From assembly GCA_037044905.1 (NCBI GenBank), contig JBAOKB010000037.1, positions 1,054,001-1,118,000 of the forward strand: 64,000 nucleotides of DNA, given 5' to 3'. The notes beneath the pieces are model-generated. The model did no database searches and was not told where the DNA came from. It saw only the letters and a program-made list of their open reading frames with translations. This DNA comes from Hortaea werneckii. Lineage: Eukaryota; Ascomycota; Dothideomycetes; Mycosphaerellales; Teratosphaeriaceae. Positions 1-10,931 of the stretch are shown here, piece by piece (position 1 is the first letter of the stretch; every line of letters begins with the position of its first letter). Position numbers and translations under genes: made by a program.

Positions 1-1491
1 GAATGCTCTTACCAAATGGTAAGCTGAACCAGCGCGAATTTTGTCCCACAGACCTTTGGCGCCTCGTGCGCGCTTTTGCTGCCCGCCGTCTTCTGCCTGT
101 GCAATGGCAATGTCCCTGAGCTGAGCGGAATATTGGAAATTCAGATAGTCCTGGATGTCCTGAAGGTCCTCAATCTGCACTGCATTCGAAAGGAGCTCTT
201 CGAAGATTGGATCATTGAATTCGTTACCCATCAATTCTTTCAGGGACGCAAGACTGGTGCGAATTGCTTCACGACGCTCGCAGAAAGCGCGGAATTTCAG
301 ATCTTGCTCCAGAATGTTCCATAGATCGTCTTGTCCAAGGAGCTTCTCGGCGTTCACTTTGTATGGAGGAGCGTTCGGATGTTCCGGATCAGGCGAAGCT
401 GGCACCTGCTCGGAGTGAATGAGGAAGTCTTTCCTGTTCTGAAAGATGAACGGTGGTTCGAAATTTTCTCTGTTCATCATGTCGAGTACACTCTTGACTG
501 CTGCTTCGAATGGCTCACGGAATTTGCTTTCCATCCTGGTCCGTGGGAACATCGTACTTGAAATCCATGCTGCTTCTTCAGAATGCCTCTCATCCAACTC
601 TTCAGGAGACAAGTCATCCAAGGGCTTATGGCACCTGCGTGCAAGCTGAAGACGCTCAGGCACGTCCGCCATGCGAATCTCGTTATCCTCATCCGTCAGC
701 ATCTTCTCTTGAAGCTGCGAAGGCTCGAAGACATCCTTAAGCTCCAAGGGTTTGTCCGGATCAGCGTTCTCCTCATTGTGCTCCGCTTCGGCTTCCAAAG
801 CCCAGGCGAACTCGTCGCCGTCGCCAAATGCTCCACGGAAGTCTTCCATGGTAGCTTCGTCCATCCCGCTCTCCTGCAGCTTCTGGATATCCGCAAAGTT
901 TGCTCGTCCGGTAGGCGCACGAATCCCGAGGTCCTCGTCCAAGCCACCACCTTCTTCGTCAGGAAATTCATCCTGTTCAATAAAATCATCCATCTCATCC
1001 TGACCGAAGCCGCCGAAGCCACGACCCCTAGCTGCAGGAGCCACGCCTTCGCCCTCTTCTTCGTCAGAGAAGATGTCCTCTACACCACGGGCCTCGCTGC
1101 CCTTCCTCTCTTCTCGATGTCCACGCTTCAGCCTCTTGAACTTGCTTTGGCCCTGCTCTCTGTCTTCACCGCCACCTATACCTATGAGGTCCAAATCTTC
1201 CTCGTCCAGTGCTTCATCCTCTTCCTCTTTCTGCTCACGTCTCCGCTTCCGCTTCTCGCGGCGCCTCTGTTTTGCATCTTCGTCATCGTCTTCCTCCTCA
1301 TCTACGATGAAGCCTTCGCGCACTTGACGTTCTGCCTCCTCATCGTCATCATCCTCCTCCTCGCTGCTATCGCCGACATCACCGTTCTCTGCCTTCTTGC
1401 GCGGACGGTCGACGGCTTCACCTGTCTCCTCATCGAACTCCTCTTCTTCATCCGAGCCTTCAGCAGCACGCGTGTCAAAGAAGTCCTCCAT
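1..1491 (-). CDS. SPT6: Transcription elongation factor Spt6, N-terminal part (partial)
   Basis: The minus strand is open from an ATG at 1491 to the window edge (497 codons), with an in-frame TGA a few codons upstream, so the start is well fixed. The first ~130 residues are a very acidic Glu/Asp tract with interleaved Arg/Lys clusters, including FIVDEEEDDDED and a DEEDLDLIG segment. A motif of the type MDDFIEQDEF follows, which matches the Spn1/Iws1-binding region of Spt6, then an FGDGDEFAWALE segment and the beginning of the helical core. Spt6 is a nuclear histone chaperone that travels with RNA polymerase II and reassembles nucleosomes behind it. The family is about 1400 residues long, so about two thirds of the protein (HtH, YqgF-like, S1 and tandem SH2 domains) lies outside the window. 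Identification rests on overall architecture recognised by eye. Confidence 0.88.
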   Translation of the reverse strand, partial: MEDFFDTRAAEGSDEEEEFDEETGEAVDRPRKKAENGDVGDSSEEEDDDDEEAERQVREGFIVDEEEDDDEDAKQRRREKRKRRREQKEEEDEALDEEDLDLIGIGGGEDREQGQSKFKRLKRGHREERKGSEARGVEDIFSDEEEGEGVAPAARGRGFGGFGQDEMDDFIEQDEFPDEEGGGLDEDLGIRAPTGRANFADIQKLQESGMDEATMEDFRGAFGDGDEFAWALEAEAEHNEENADPDKPLELKDVFEPSQLQEKMLTDEDNEIRMADVPERLQLARRCHKPLDDLSPEELDERHSEEAAWISSTMFPRTRMESKFREPFEAAVKSVLDMMNRENFEPPFIFQNRKDFLIHSEQVPASPDPEHPNAPPYKVNAEKLLGQDDLWNILEQDLKFRAFCERREAIRTSLASLKELMGNEFNDPIFEELLSNAVQIEDLQDIQDYLNFQYSAQLRDIAIAQAEDGGQQKRARGAKGLWDKIRAGSAYHLVRAF

Positions 1492-2254
1492 GTTCGCGGT
1501 CCAGTATCACGCGCGTCAGGAAAGGAGGTTGCAGCTCGCGCTCACTGACGGGGAAGGCCGAGTTTCGATGAGGATGGAGAGTGTAGGGTTGTCAGCCGCG
1601 TCGCTTCAGCAACAGAAGATTTGGATGAGAAGTGAAAGTGTCTGGCGAGAGGCGAAGATGACTAGAGCGTCAAGGTATGGATGGTCTGCCGCAATCGACG
1701 CCGGGGCACAAAGTCGCGAACCTGAAGCTCAGACCATTGTCGCGGCAGCCTGAGGCTTAGCGGACGCTCCCGCACCGCGCATCACGTGAGACGTGCGATG
1801 GCGCTCGACTCGCCATCAATTTATCCATTACGCCTGCATGAATGCACTTTCTTATTGTGACTCAATGGCTCCGAACCGTACTGAAGCAGTCCGCGCGAGG
1901 AAGAGAATGTTCGTACGACCGCGTCAAATCCTAGCTTCCAACTGTCCTGTCCATGACTTTTGGCGCTCAGCCGGGTAGTGGAGGTTGCTCCCGCCCGCTC
2001 CCTAGGAACGAGACGACATCCGAGACAGGACAGGGACGTTCTACGTAGACCTTCCTCCGAAAAGGTGAATGATTTAACGACCCAGTCTGCTTTTGGGGTC
2101 CGCGCTTCTGCTGTAAGCACAAATCGCGATACCACGTCAGTCACTGTCAGGCACTAAGGTGTCTCGTGTGTATGGGCCTATCGAACGTTTCATTCCATAA
2201 AAGGCAAGAACCCGAGTCAATATATTGACTGCCCCACTCTCCCTAAGACCCCTA
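1492..2254. other. Intergenic, between SPT6 start and the repeat island
   Basis: This holds the SPT6 promoter and unique flank. Short open frames are present but have no recognisable domain, no splice logic and no codon-use signal. The last two bases (2253-2254, TA) are the left copy of the target duplication of the pogo-like transposon. Confidence 0.6.
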
Positions 2255-2273
2255 CAGTCAAAACCCTCTATAG
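2255..2273 (+). repeat. Left terminal inverted repeat of pogo-like element
   Basis: CAGTCAAAACCCTCTATAG, preceded by TA at 2253-2254. It is the exact reverse complement of 24966-24984. Confidence 0.93.
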
Positions 2274-2460
2274 GCATCTTCCGAGTAGCAATACCGCGCT
2301 GTAACAATCACATTCTTCAGCTTTTTTTCTTCCCCTACTAAATATTGCTAATCCTCGATATCTACTATAGCAATCGACCCTTTAGATCTATTACTAAGCT
2401 ATTGCTATACCGTAACTATAGCTACCTCGTTAGCAGCCTCATCTACTAGCTTAGCGCTGC

Positions 2461-3018
2461 CTTAGAAGACAAAAAGGACACCCTTTACGGATTTAGAACG
2501 AGCTAGCCTACGCCGTATCTACGTAGAAAACCTATAGTATACATAGAAAGAGCTTACTATAGAGTTTAAGAGGTAGTACAACAAGCAGGTAACGCAAGGC
2601 ACGGTCTCTACGATCCTTAGCAAGAGGTATAAATACCTTAATAGCGGCGCTATAGAGTACTTAGAGCGCAAGAAGGCTCGTTAAGAGTACTAGCCGAATC
2701 TTAAAGCAGCTCTCGCTTAGTAGGTAACTATTAAACAGTTACGGCAGCCGATTAACGGCGATATCTTAAGGATTAAGGCTTCGTAGTTCTAGCACCGACT
2801 GCCTTAGTATAGCAGCCTTTAAGAGCCCTACTAGAGCAACGGCTAGTTAGGCAAGTTTAAGGCCCGCAAAGGTATTAAGGAGTTTACTTAACACGGTAAA
2901 GCTAGTAGTATAAATGAAGAAGAAACTATAGCAGCCCTTGCTATAGTTTAAGCTCGGATTGCTTAGTATTTACTAGAAAACTAGTACAACTGCGATAAGA
3001 CTAGCCTTTTCTAGAAGG
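2461..3018 (+). pseudogene. pogo-like transposase, N-terminal half (RIP-degraded)
   Basis: The plus-strand reading runs from a KELTIEFK-type helix-turn-helix (about 2560), through a tract matching the CENP-B/Tc5 DNA-binding region (SNG-LGKFKARKGIKEF, about 2840), to YNCDKTSLF (about 2990), where the first catalytic Asp of the DDE domain sits. About ten TAG/TAA codons interrupt it, nearly all at positions where Gln or Trp is expected. In other pogo transposases the motif is DET-G; here E and G read K and S, consistent with G-to-A change. The frame continues after the gypsy insertion at 23459. The true start codon cannot be fixed because the 5' end is degraded. Confidence 0.82.
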
Positions 3019-3420
3019 TGTTACGACCCTACGAAGTAGTGTTACGGGTTTAGAGCTCTTTGGAACAAATGTGTTAAGACAACTAGGTTGTAGGATAACT
3101 AGTTATAACAAGGCTATTAGTTCTCTACCTAATAGTCGGATTGCAACATAAGTTAAATACACGAACTCCTAATAAGAAACGTGCCTAGTTATATATATAA
3201 GAGATTCGTGTCTTTATGTACCTAATCGCCTAGTCGCTTAGCGATTAGTTGCTTAGTAATCGCTTAGTCGCTCGTCGACCGGTCGACCACTTGTATATAT
3301 ATAGTCGGTCGCCTACTAAGGCAGCGCTCCTCTATATATACGTTACGTAACTCTTCTCTTCTCTAGCCCCTACTAGCTAATCGCTTCGGGTCTAGCCGTC
3401 TTGTAACCGTACTTATAATA
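3019..3420 (-). repeat. 3' LTR of gypsy element C
   Basis: 402 bp, beginning TGTTACGACC and ending CTTATAATA on the plus strand. It is related over its whole length to 23052-23453 and, in the R/U5 part, to every other LTR in the island. The terminal CA appears mutated to TA. Confidence 0.88.
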
Positions 3421-3517
3421 CTATCCCCCTTTTAGCCTAGCTTCGTCCCTAAAGCTTATAATGTCGTCGTCCCCCGCGTTCCCTTTGTAACAGTTTGTAG
3501 TAGTCTTCCTTCTTACG

Positions 3518-4030
3518 ATGTCTCTGCAACTAGAAACTTCTTTTTCTAAGAAAAGGCGTTCGCGTCTCGCTACCGAAATTAAAAGGAACGGTCGTCCTAT
3601 CTTCTTTCCGTGTAAACGTTGTTCTATATACAACCATCTTTGTATTATTATGTCGAACTTAACTAATCTTCGGTGTTCCGAATGTGTCCGTTAGGGCAAG
3701 AAATGCGTTAATATGTCTTAGGAATCCCTAGATCGAACTCGCGAGGAATACTAACGTAAGGTAGATAAGGATAAGGAGCTGTTAGCTACTATAATAGCTC
3801 GGTTAATACGAAACAAGAAGATCCTTCGTTAAGCTAAAGGTCGGGCGGCTCGGAAAGCTAAATATCTTGTATTAGAAATGGATGTAGAGGGTGCCTTTAA
3901 GTCTAAGGAGAATTGTCCTACGGCGGCTACTACCGTAGGATTAACTCCTTTAATAATAGAGACCCTAGGGAACATAGATTAATCTATTAATTTCTCCGAT
4001 AGTACTAGTGTAGCATCCTCGAGTAGTTAA
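3518..4030 (+). pseudogene. Antisense accessory ORF of element C (Zn2Cys6-like), broken
   Basis: It runs on the strand opposite to the element's gag-pol, between the chromodomain end and the 3' LTR, from an ATG at 3518 to TAA at 4028-4030 (171 codons). It aligns residue by residue with the antisense ORF of element A (13959-13450), including PFFPC-type entry, C-x2-C-x6-C and C-x2-C-x6-C separated by ten residues. In-frame stops fall at expected Gln codons (one inside the second cysteine group, one after REEY), consistent with RIP. No function is established. The cysteine spacing fits the fungal Zn(II)2Cys6 cluster. Confidence 0.7.
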
Positions 4031-4529
4031 GGTTAGTAAGTGGTTCCTATATGTTCTTATCGCTAGGGTATCCTTTCTATTTAATAAGGTATCGCTAACT
4101 CTTCCTATCGTAGTCTACGATCTTTTCGACTTCGTATTCGTCGTCTTCTTGTTCCTAGTAATAGAACGTTGTCTGCAGCGTAGCGTCGGGGTATACTAGT
4201 TCTAGCAAGGATATGTAGAATACTAGGTGGATTCTAGCGTCTAGTAGGAGTTTAAGTCGGTAGCTAACTACGCCTTTCTGTTCGGCAATTAAAAATAGTC
4301 CGACCTTAACGTAATCTAGTTTCTTTGTTTTCCGCTTTGTCTTTAGGTTCTTCGTTAGAAGATATACCTTATCCCCCTTCTTAAGCTAAGGTGCCGTTTT
4401 TAATTCCTTAAACCGCTGCTTTTAAATTCGTTATTACGAATGTTGGATTGCTTCTCGGGCAGTTGTATGTGCCTTTTGCAATTCTTCTGCTATTACTATA
4501 GCTTTCTCGGCTTTTACTAACGTCCTTAG
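4031..4529 (-). pseudogene. Element C integrase C-terminus and chromodomain remnant
   Basis: The minus-strand reading matches element A at 12960-13440: a KKGDKVYLL-like segment, KVGPFLI, LPPDAKIH and the chromodomain core (ERIVDY, LIKWKGYP). Several stops are present, and the chromodomain Trp codon reads TAG. It continues, after element B, at 18166. The junction carries the CTTAG duplication (4525-4529 and 18161-18165). Confidence 0.8.
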
Positions 4530-4924
4530 TGTTGCGACCCTACGAAGTAGTGTTACGGGTTTAGAGCTCTTTAGAACAAATGTGTTAAGACAACTAGGTT
4601 GTGGGATAACTAATTGTAACAAGGCTGTTGGTTCTCTACCTAACAGTCGGATTGCAACATAAGTTAAACACACGAACTCCTAATAAGAAACGTGCCTCGT
4701 TATATACATAAGAGATTCGTGTCTTTATGTATTATGCTCTCTTGCTCTTACTGCTCTCTCCGAGAGAGCAGGGAGCACGGAGAGTAGAGCGTAGAGAGCG
4801 CTCTGTTACGTGCGCTGCTTGGTGCTCTGTCACGTAACTACTGTTCTAGCACTAGGCGGTAGATCTTTCTACTGCCGCGCTACCTTTTCGCCTAATTGTC
4901 TAGTTACCTTCTATGTTCGTAACA
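4530..4924 (-). repeat. 3' LTR of gypsy element B
   Basis: 395 bp, TGTTGCGACC to GTTCGTAACA on the plus strand. It pairs with 17766-18160 and differs from it by transitions. Its central part, with GCTCTCTTGCTCTTACTG and GAGAGAGCAGGG tracts, is unrelated to the 402-bp LTRs of A and C. Confidence 0.9.
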
Positions 4925-5005
4925 CCACTCCCCTTCTAGCTTAGCTTCGTCCCGAAGCTTATCCTTAGTAAGTTACGATGTCATAACTCTCTTCCTTAAG
5001 CTAAC

Positions 5006-5578
5006 ATGTCTTCTTCTCGAGTAACGAAAACAACGAAACCTTCATCTACTGTTCGCTAGAAAAACCTTGCTTCCTACGTAGAGTTATACGGAGACATTAT
5101 GCCAACCAAATGTACGCCTTGTAAGGAGGCTAGCCGGGTTTGTCGAGTGCATGTTCGGAGCGGCCAGTGTAGTGCGTGCAACGCTACGAATAACAAAGGT
5201 TGCGATATTCGAGTAACCGCATCGGAGTTTCGTCGTCTAGTTAAGAAGCGCGAGACCCTAAAGAAAAACCTTTCTTAAAGCAACGACGAACTCGAGCTTG
5301 CCCGTTCCGCCTTGGATGCTACGCACGAGCGATTTAGTACCGCCCTAGCGAAGGTCTCTCGGTTGTCGCTAGAGTTGTCTTAAAACGAGTCTCGTGCAGA
5401 GGAGGCTATCGCTATAGAGGATCGTAGTATACGGGAACAGGAGGCTAAAGAGCTTTCTGCCAAACTAGATCTTCCTTCCTTCGAGCAACTTCCTTTCGAC
5501 GACCGTTTGCTTATGGATCCTACTTCCTAGGAGCAGTTCTTGTCCGGTAATATTGGCGTACTAACGACGGACAGTTAA
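5006..5578 (+). pseudogene. Antisense accessory ORF of element B (divergent Zn2Cys6-like plus coiled coil), broken
   Basis: An ATG at 5006 to a TAA at 5576-5578 gives 191 codons on the strand opposite to gag-pol, in the same place as in A and C. Cysteines at about residues 36, 39, 46, 55, 58 and 66 follow C-x2-C-x6-C-x8-C-x2-C-x7-C. A long Lys/Glu/Leu-rich tract follows (about residues 72-155) that looks like a coiled coil, then an acidic end. Four internal TAG/TAA codons lie where Gln or Trp would fit. Outside the cysteine pattern the protein is not obviously similar to the A/C version, although both start MSS(S). Confidence 0.68.
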
Positions 5579-7662
5579 GATTCGTAAGTGGTTCCCATGT
5601 GTTTTCGTCGCTAGGATATCCTTTCCACTTAATGAGGTATCGCTAACTTTCCTTGTCGTAGCCCACGATCCTTTCGACTTCATACTCGTCGTCTTCTTGT
5701 TCCTAGTAATGGAACGTCGTTTGTAGCGTGGCGTCGGGGTGTGCGGGTTCCAACAAGGATATATGGAATACTAGATGGATTTTGGCGTCTAGTGGAAGTT
5801 CGAGTCGGTAACTAACTGCGCCTTTCTGTTCGGCAATCAAAAATGGTCCGACCTTAACGTGATCTAGTTTCTTTGTTTTCCGCTTTGTCTTTAGGTTCTT
5901 CGCTAGAAGATATACCTTATCCCCCTTCTTAAGCTAAGGTACCGTTTTTGATTGTTTAAACCGCTGCTTCTAAATTTGCTGCTATGAATGTCGGATTGCA
6001 TCTCGGGCAGTTGCGTGTGCCTTTTGCAATTCTCCTACCATAACTATGGCTCTCTCGGCTTTTACTAACGTCCTTGGTTCCATAAACAAATTGGGCGTCT
6101 TTCCGTAGTTAAGGAAAAATGGCGTTTGTCGTGTTGTCTCCGATGCATTATTGTTTAATGCTAGTTGTGCCATTGGTAGTAGTGCAACCCAATTATCTTG
6201 TGCGTAGTTAACGTAGTGCTATAAATATGCTTCGAGTGACTAATTTGTTCTTTTAGTCTAACCATCTGTCTCTAGGTGGAATGCTATTAATAGCTTGTGT
6301 TTAATTCCAATCTGTCCCATAAGTGATTTCTAGAAGTTTGATGTAAATAGCTTATCTCTGTCGGTAATAAAGCTTTCTAGAATTCCATAATGTCTAATGA
6401 GCCTGTCTAGTACGAGATATGCGAGTCCCATTGCTGTTATTAATTCTTTGCACGGTATAAAGTGTGCATACTTAGTTAAGGTGTCTACTATAACAAGTAT
6501 CGAATTATAGATGATTCCTGTGGCTAGGTCTTTCGATAGTAGTAGCTTCGTAATAAAGTCTATTGTAACCTCTCTCTATAGTGTGTCCGAAGGTTCTCGG
6601 AACTAGAGATTGCTATATTTTGCATGTCGTGATGCCTTGTTCTTTTAGCAACTATCGCATTGTTTAATGTAATCGGTAACCTTTTTCCGCATCTGTGGGA
6701 AAGCAAAGTTCCGTCTAATTAAGTCGATTGTCCTCGTAATTCCTAGATGTCCTGTGGTTGGGCTATTATAGTAGTCCTTAATGCATTCGTGTTCCTTTTC
6801 TAGTAGAACCTAATATTTCCCGTGTTCGATAGGGAACTCTTCTTGTTTATCTCGTAGAACTTAGAGTATGTTATTAAACTCTTGTGTATTCGTAGTAAGG
6901 CTTCCGTCCTTGTTGATTTTGAGCAATGTCTTCGAATTTTGCTCCTTGCCTTCCATGTAGTCGCTTCTCCTACTTAGCGCATCTGCGCGCCCATTGTCTT
7001 TTCCTAGTGTATACTAGATATCGAACTTGTATTGTCCGAGTAGCTCTAACCATCTACACTGTCGACGCGATAGATCCTTAGTAGTTGTGAAGTATTAAAG
7101 GTTCTTGTGGTCGGTGTATATTGTTAGTCCTATAGCTCCTTCGTAGTAAACTCTCTAGTGTCGCAATGCTGCAACAATCGCTAATAGTTCTTTGTTATAG
7201 ATCTCGTAGTTCTGTTCCGCTAGCGTCATTTTCCTCGAATAATATGCTACTAGGTGTCTCTTGCCATTATGTTCCTAAGTAAGGCAAGCACCTATCGCTA
7301 AATCGGATGCGTCGGTTTCGACTTGTACTAGTTTCTTTGTGTCGAACAGCATGAGTGTTAGTAATTATATACATGCTTTCTTGAGTTGTTGGAATGCCTT
7401 TTCCTGCTTCTCTGTCTACACAAACTTGGTGTCCTTTTTCGTAAGGCTTGTGAGTAGGATTGCGAGTTTGGAATATCCTTCGACAAACTTCCTGTTGTAG
7501 TTTGCGAGTCCTAGAAAGGCTTGGATTTCCGTAACAGTCTTTGGTGTTAGCTATAACTTAATGGATTGGATTTTCTTCGGATCCATCTTGATTCTAGTAG
7601 TGTTAATAATGAATCCTAGGAATTCGATTTCCTTCTTGTAGAATTCACATTTCTCGGGTGCG
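5579..7662 (-). pseudogene. Element B pol, 3' part (RT end, RNase H, integrase, chromodomain)
   Basis: The minus strand reads from the RT end (CEFYKKEIEFLGFI-like, about 7650) through RNase H (ETDASDLAIGACL, about 7320), the integrase zinc finger, the integrase core (about 6560-6240), IN C-terminal segments (an open stretch at 6173-5982 is one) and a chromodomain whose WEPL Trp is intact (about 5600). Stops recur, including the TAA after CDSC and the TAG after the ERTN motif that are also present in A and C. It continues at 14465 on the other side of element A. Confidence 0.82.
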
Positions 7663-8064
7663 TGTTACGAACACGGTCACGGGACGCTCGAACCCGAAGC
7701 GATTGGCCAGTAAGGACTGGAGCAAGGAAAGGTCACGTGATCAGTATGCAGGAGAGCGCTGCCTTGGCAGGCGAACCACTGCATATATGCAAGAGGCCGA
7801 CCGGTCGACGAGCGACCCGGCGACCTTGGAGCGCCGGACCGCTGAGCGACCCAGCGAACTATTGCATGAAGACACGAATCTCTTATGTATATAACTAGGC
7901 ATGTTTCTCGTTAGGAGTTCGTGTGTTCAACTCATGTTGCAATCCGACTGTTAGGTAGAGAACCAACAGCCTTGTCACAATCAGTTATCCCACAACCTAG
8001 TTGTCTTGACACATCTGTTCCAACGAGCTCTAAATCCGTGACACTACTTCGTAGGGTCGCAACA
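7663..8064 (+). repeat. 5' LTR of gypsy element A
   Basis: 402 bp, TGTTACGAAC to GTCGCAACA. A TATA-like CTTATGTATATAAC lies near 7880-7893 and probably marks the U3/R boundary. Downstream of it the sequence is shared by all LTRs in the island, upstream it is subfamily specific. Confidence 0.95.
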
Positions 8065-8139
8065 CTTTGAACACCCTCAAGGAACTTTGTACCTCAGACA
8101 ACAATAGCTCCATCCGAGAACCGAGACACCAGCGTTTAG

Positions 8140-9924
8140 CAGCGTACCAACGACAACAATATCAAAGTCGCCAAACCGGACTACTACTATGGCGATCGAT
8201 CGAAGCTTGACGATTGGCTGAACCAAATGGCACTTTACTTTCGTTTCGAAAATATTACTTAGGACCCCAAGAAGACTCTACTTGCATCCTCTTATCTTAG
8301 GGGACAAGTCCAACAATGGATTCGACCCAGACTGCACGAAGTCTTGCACTAGAACATCGACACCGAAGGAATCTTCAACAGCTGGGACAACTATGTCAAA
8401 GCCATTCGAAACATTTATGGGTTGAGTAACGAAAAACAAGTCGCCATCCGAGTCATCCAACACCTGAAACAGAAGACGTCTACTTCGCAATACACCGCCA
8501 AGTTCAGGGAGTATTTAGGCAAGACTGGTTGGGATGACCAAGCCTTACTCACTATGTATTACACTGGACTCAAGGACGACGTTAAGGATGAACTCATGCG
8601 CTTAGGTGCATCTCACGACACTCTCGAACTGATGATTCAAGATGCTATCGAAATTGACGATAGGCTTTACGAGAGAAAGATGGAAAAACGCCACAATGGA
8701 CAGTATCGCGGACGATCTAGCTACAACTCTACCAGCTGGACTGGAGGGTCTCGTCGCGATCCTGATGCCATGGAATTGGATATCATCCAACGCAAGCCGA
8801 AAGGAAAAGGCATGCACGGAGCCAAGGGTAAAGGGAAGTTCCAAGGGAACAGCAACAGAGGAAAGAAACGAGAAGGACCGGAGTGCTACAATTGCCACAA
8901 GATAGGGCATTACGCACGAGATTGCCGCGGACGAAAGGTGCGACCGCAGGAGCAACTCAACATGATGCTAGTAAAGGAACCCATCGACGAAGCAAACGAT
9001 GGACGAGGCGCCTACGATGTATCAAAACTCGTTGAGGAACCAAAGACGGAACCAGACCATAAGGCTGTGCATTGGACGGGTTGCTACGACGACTATTGCA
9101 AGACCCACGAATCAGACAAGCAAGCAAGTGGTCACTATCCCAAGAAGCCACGCAAGGCTAGGATGGAATTCAACGTAATAATACGAGGCCAGCCGCTACA
9201 GCAGATGAGAGACTTAGGAAATTCCCAGAGAGGAAGGTCTCCACCACCATTCAATTGGGAGGACGCAACTCTGCAAGAAAACACACCCCCTAAGCAGGAA
9301 GAAGAACTGCTAGAGGAAGAAGAATCTCCACAAAATAACGACCCCGAACCGGAACTTACGGGACCAAACCTGGAACAACTACAAATGATAGCGCAGACGA
9401 TAGCAGCGCAGGACGGTAGTTCATCAGAGGAAGAATATACAGATGACGAAGAGCCAGACGACCTTGAAATATCGACATTCACCATTCAAGGATCTGAACC
9501 CATCAAAAGGATAATGATCTTTATCATGCATCAACTCGAGACTGTATTCCCCAAGATCCAAGGGAAACGACGACTTCACCCGATCGAGTTCGACAACATG
9601 CTCAACCGAATTAGAGCAATGTTCTGGAACTATCGACTTGTCAACGTCGATTACGATGCAGCAGCATACGTGCAAGAACGACTACCGATTGGAAGCACAT
9701 TCCAACCTGATGGAAGCTATGTAACGCCCGATGGAATCCACATTCCCAGAAGCGTTAGAGAACGAATCCAGATCATTAAGGCACGACTTCATGAACTACA
9801 CCGAATCCAGGAAGCTTATCAAGAAGACCTCATATCGTTGGAGGCAATGCGACACAAGTTGACCGAGTCCACGAAGCAATGGGAACTAAAGCCCATAGGA
9901 CCACTAGTGCAACTACCAATATAG
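8140..9924 (+). pseudogene. Gag of element A, with internal stops
   Basis: Frame 1 is coding from the leader through a capsid-like region (KLDDWLNQMALYF, LLASSYLRGQVQQWIRP, AIRNIYG) to a CCHC zinc knuckle (CYNCHKIGHYARDC, about 8884-8925) and an acidic C-terminal part. TAG codons at 8137-8139, 8260-8262 and 8350-8352 break the N-terminal part. An uninterrupted 500-codon stretch covers 8422-9924, and the same frame is open again at 9931-10119 beyond a TAG at 9922. Gag packages the RNA into the virus-like particle. Because the stops are shared with B and C they predate this insertion. The initiator Met cannot be identified confidently. Confidence 0.82.
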
Positions 9925-10028
9925 AGAAACATGATACTAGGGCACGTCAAAGCCACTGTCAAAGGACAAATCAAGGTATCAGTGACACAAGGAAAGGTTA
10001 TCCTAGGCCCACGACATGGACCCCTTGA

Positions 10029-10733
10029 TTGGGAGATCTGTCTCGAAGACGCCAACTCGCTAGGATACTATTCAAAAAACGAAGGATCCCTGCCGACAGG
10101 AGCAGTCGCCAGGAAGTAAACATTATCGAAGCTCCCACAGCATTAGCAGCACCGGTATTCCGTACCAAATGCATTGTCAATGGACACGCAACACAAGCTA
10201 TGATCGATTCCGGAGCTAGCGGAAACTTTATATCGACCAGCTTTGTCCAGCGAAACGGGATCGCTACCCGACGAAAGAAAGACGGCGGATACGAATTGAT
10301 GGTCGCAGATGGATTATCTCTATCCGAAGTGGACAGCGAAACAATGCCGCTAGTCCTAGCTATCCAACAGCACCACGAGACTGTTAGCCTGGATATCGTT
10401 GACATGGCTAGTCACGACATCGTGATGGGGACACCTTGGTTGGAAAAGCACAACCCTCTAATAGATTGGAGGAAAAGAGTACTTAAGTTTGAGCGATGCG
10501 GTTGCGTTACCGACATCCACCCTACGCATCGACAGCGTGCGATGGTAGATGAGGAAAGACAGTTCTGTGAATTAGAACGTCAACCGATAACATACTCCGA
10601 TAGAAACGGCAAGGAGATGGTCTCCACAGACACTAAGCTAGCCCAGCCAGGTCATAAGGTGAGAGATAAAGGGAGAACTAACGCACCTCCAGAGATCCCT
10701 AAAGAGTTTAAGATATGGAAACCGCTCTTCTAG
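10029..10733 (+). CDS. Element A Pol, protease region
   Basis: A 234-codon open stretch in the frame used by the rest of pol, overlapping the end of the gag frame (to 10119) by about 90 bases. It contains the retropepsin active site IDSGASGNFI with Asp-60 and, downstream, the SHDIVMGTPWLEKHNP segment typical of gypsy proteases. It cleaves the Gag-Pol precursor. It ends at a TAG (10731-10733) inside otherwise continuous pol coding, a stop that B and C also have. Pol is offset by one frame from gag, so expression would need a frameshift or re-initiation; no start context could be assigned. Confidence 0.82.
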   Translation: MGDLSRRRQLARILFKKRRIPADRSSRQEVNIIEAPTALAAPVFRTKCIVNGHATQAMIDSGASGNFISTSFVQRNGIATRRKKDGGYELMVADGLSLSEVDSETMPLVLAIQQHHETVSLDIVDMASHDIVMGTPWLEKHNPLIDWRKRVLKFERCGCVTDIHPTHRQRAMVDEERQFCELERQPITYSDRNGKEMVSTDTKLAQPGHKVRDKGRTNAPPEIPKEFKIWKPLF

Positions 10734-10931
10734 GAAGAGGAAGGATTAGCCGCCTTACCTAGACATCAACCATGGGATCACCGAATACAACTTCAGCCCG
10801 GCAAAGATCCACCATGGGGGCCACTATACAGGTTATCCGAAAAAGAGCTCGAAGAGCAACGACGATGGCTAAAAGAGAAGAGCGACAAGGGATGGATAGA
10901 GAAATCCCAATCGCCAGCCGCTTCACCAGCA

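Noticed and set aside
583..1548. 321-codon plus-strand frame
   Set aside because: It is antisense to the SPT6 acidic region; the Leu/Val/Phe-rich composition is the mirror of Glu/Asp-rich codons.
7658..7898. Two overlapping 78-codon frames inside the LTR of element A (repeated at 14054-14293)
   Set aside because: They lie wholly in the LTR, occur wherever that LTR occurs, and have no conserved domain.
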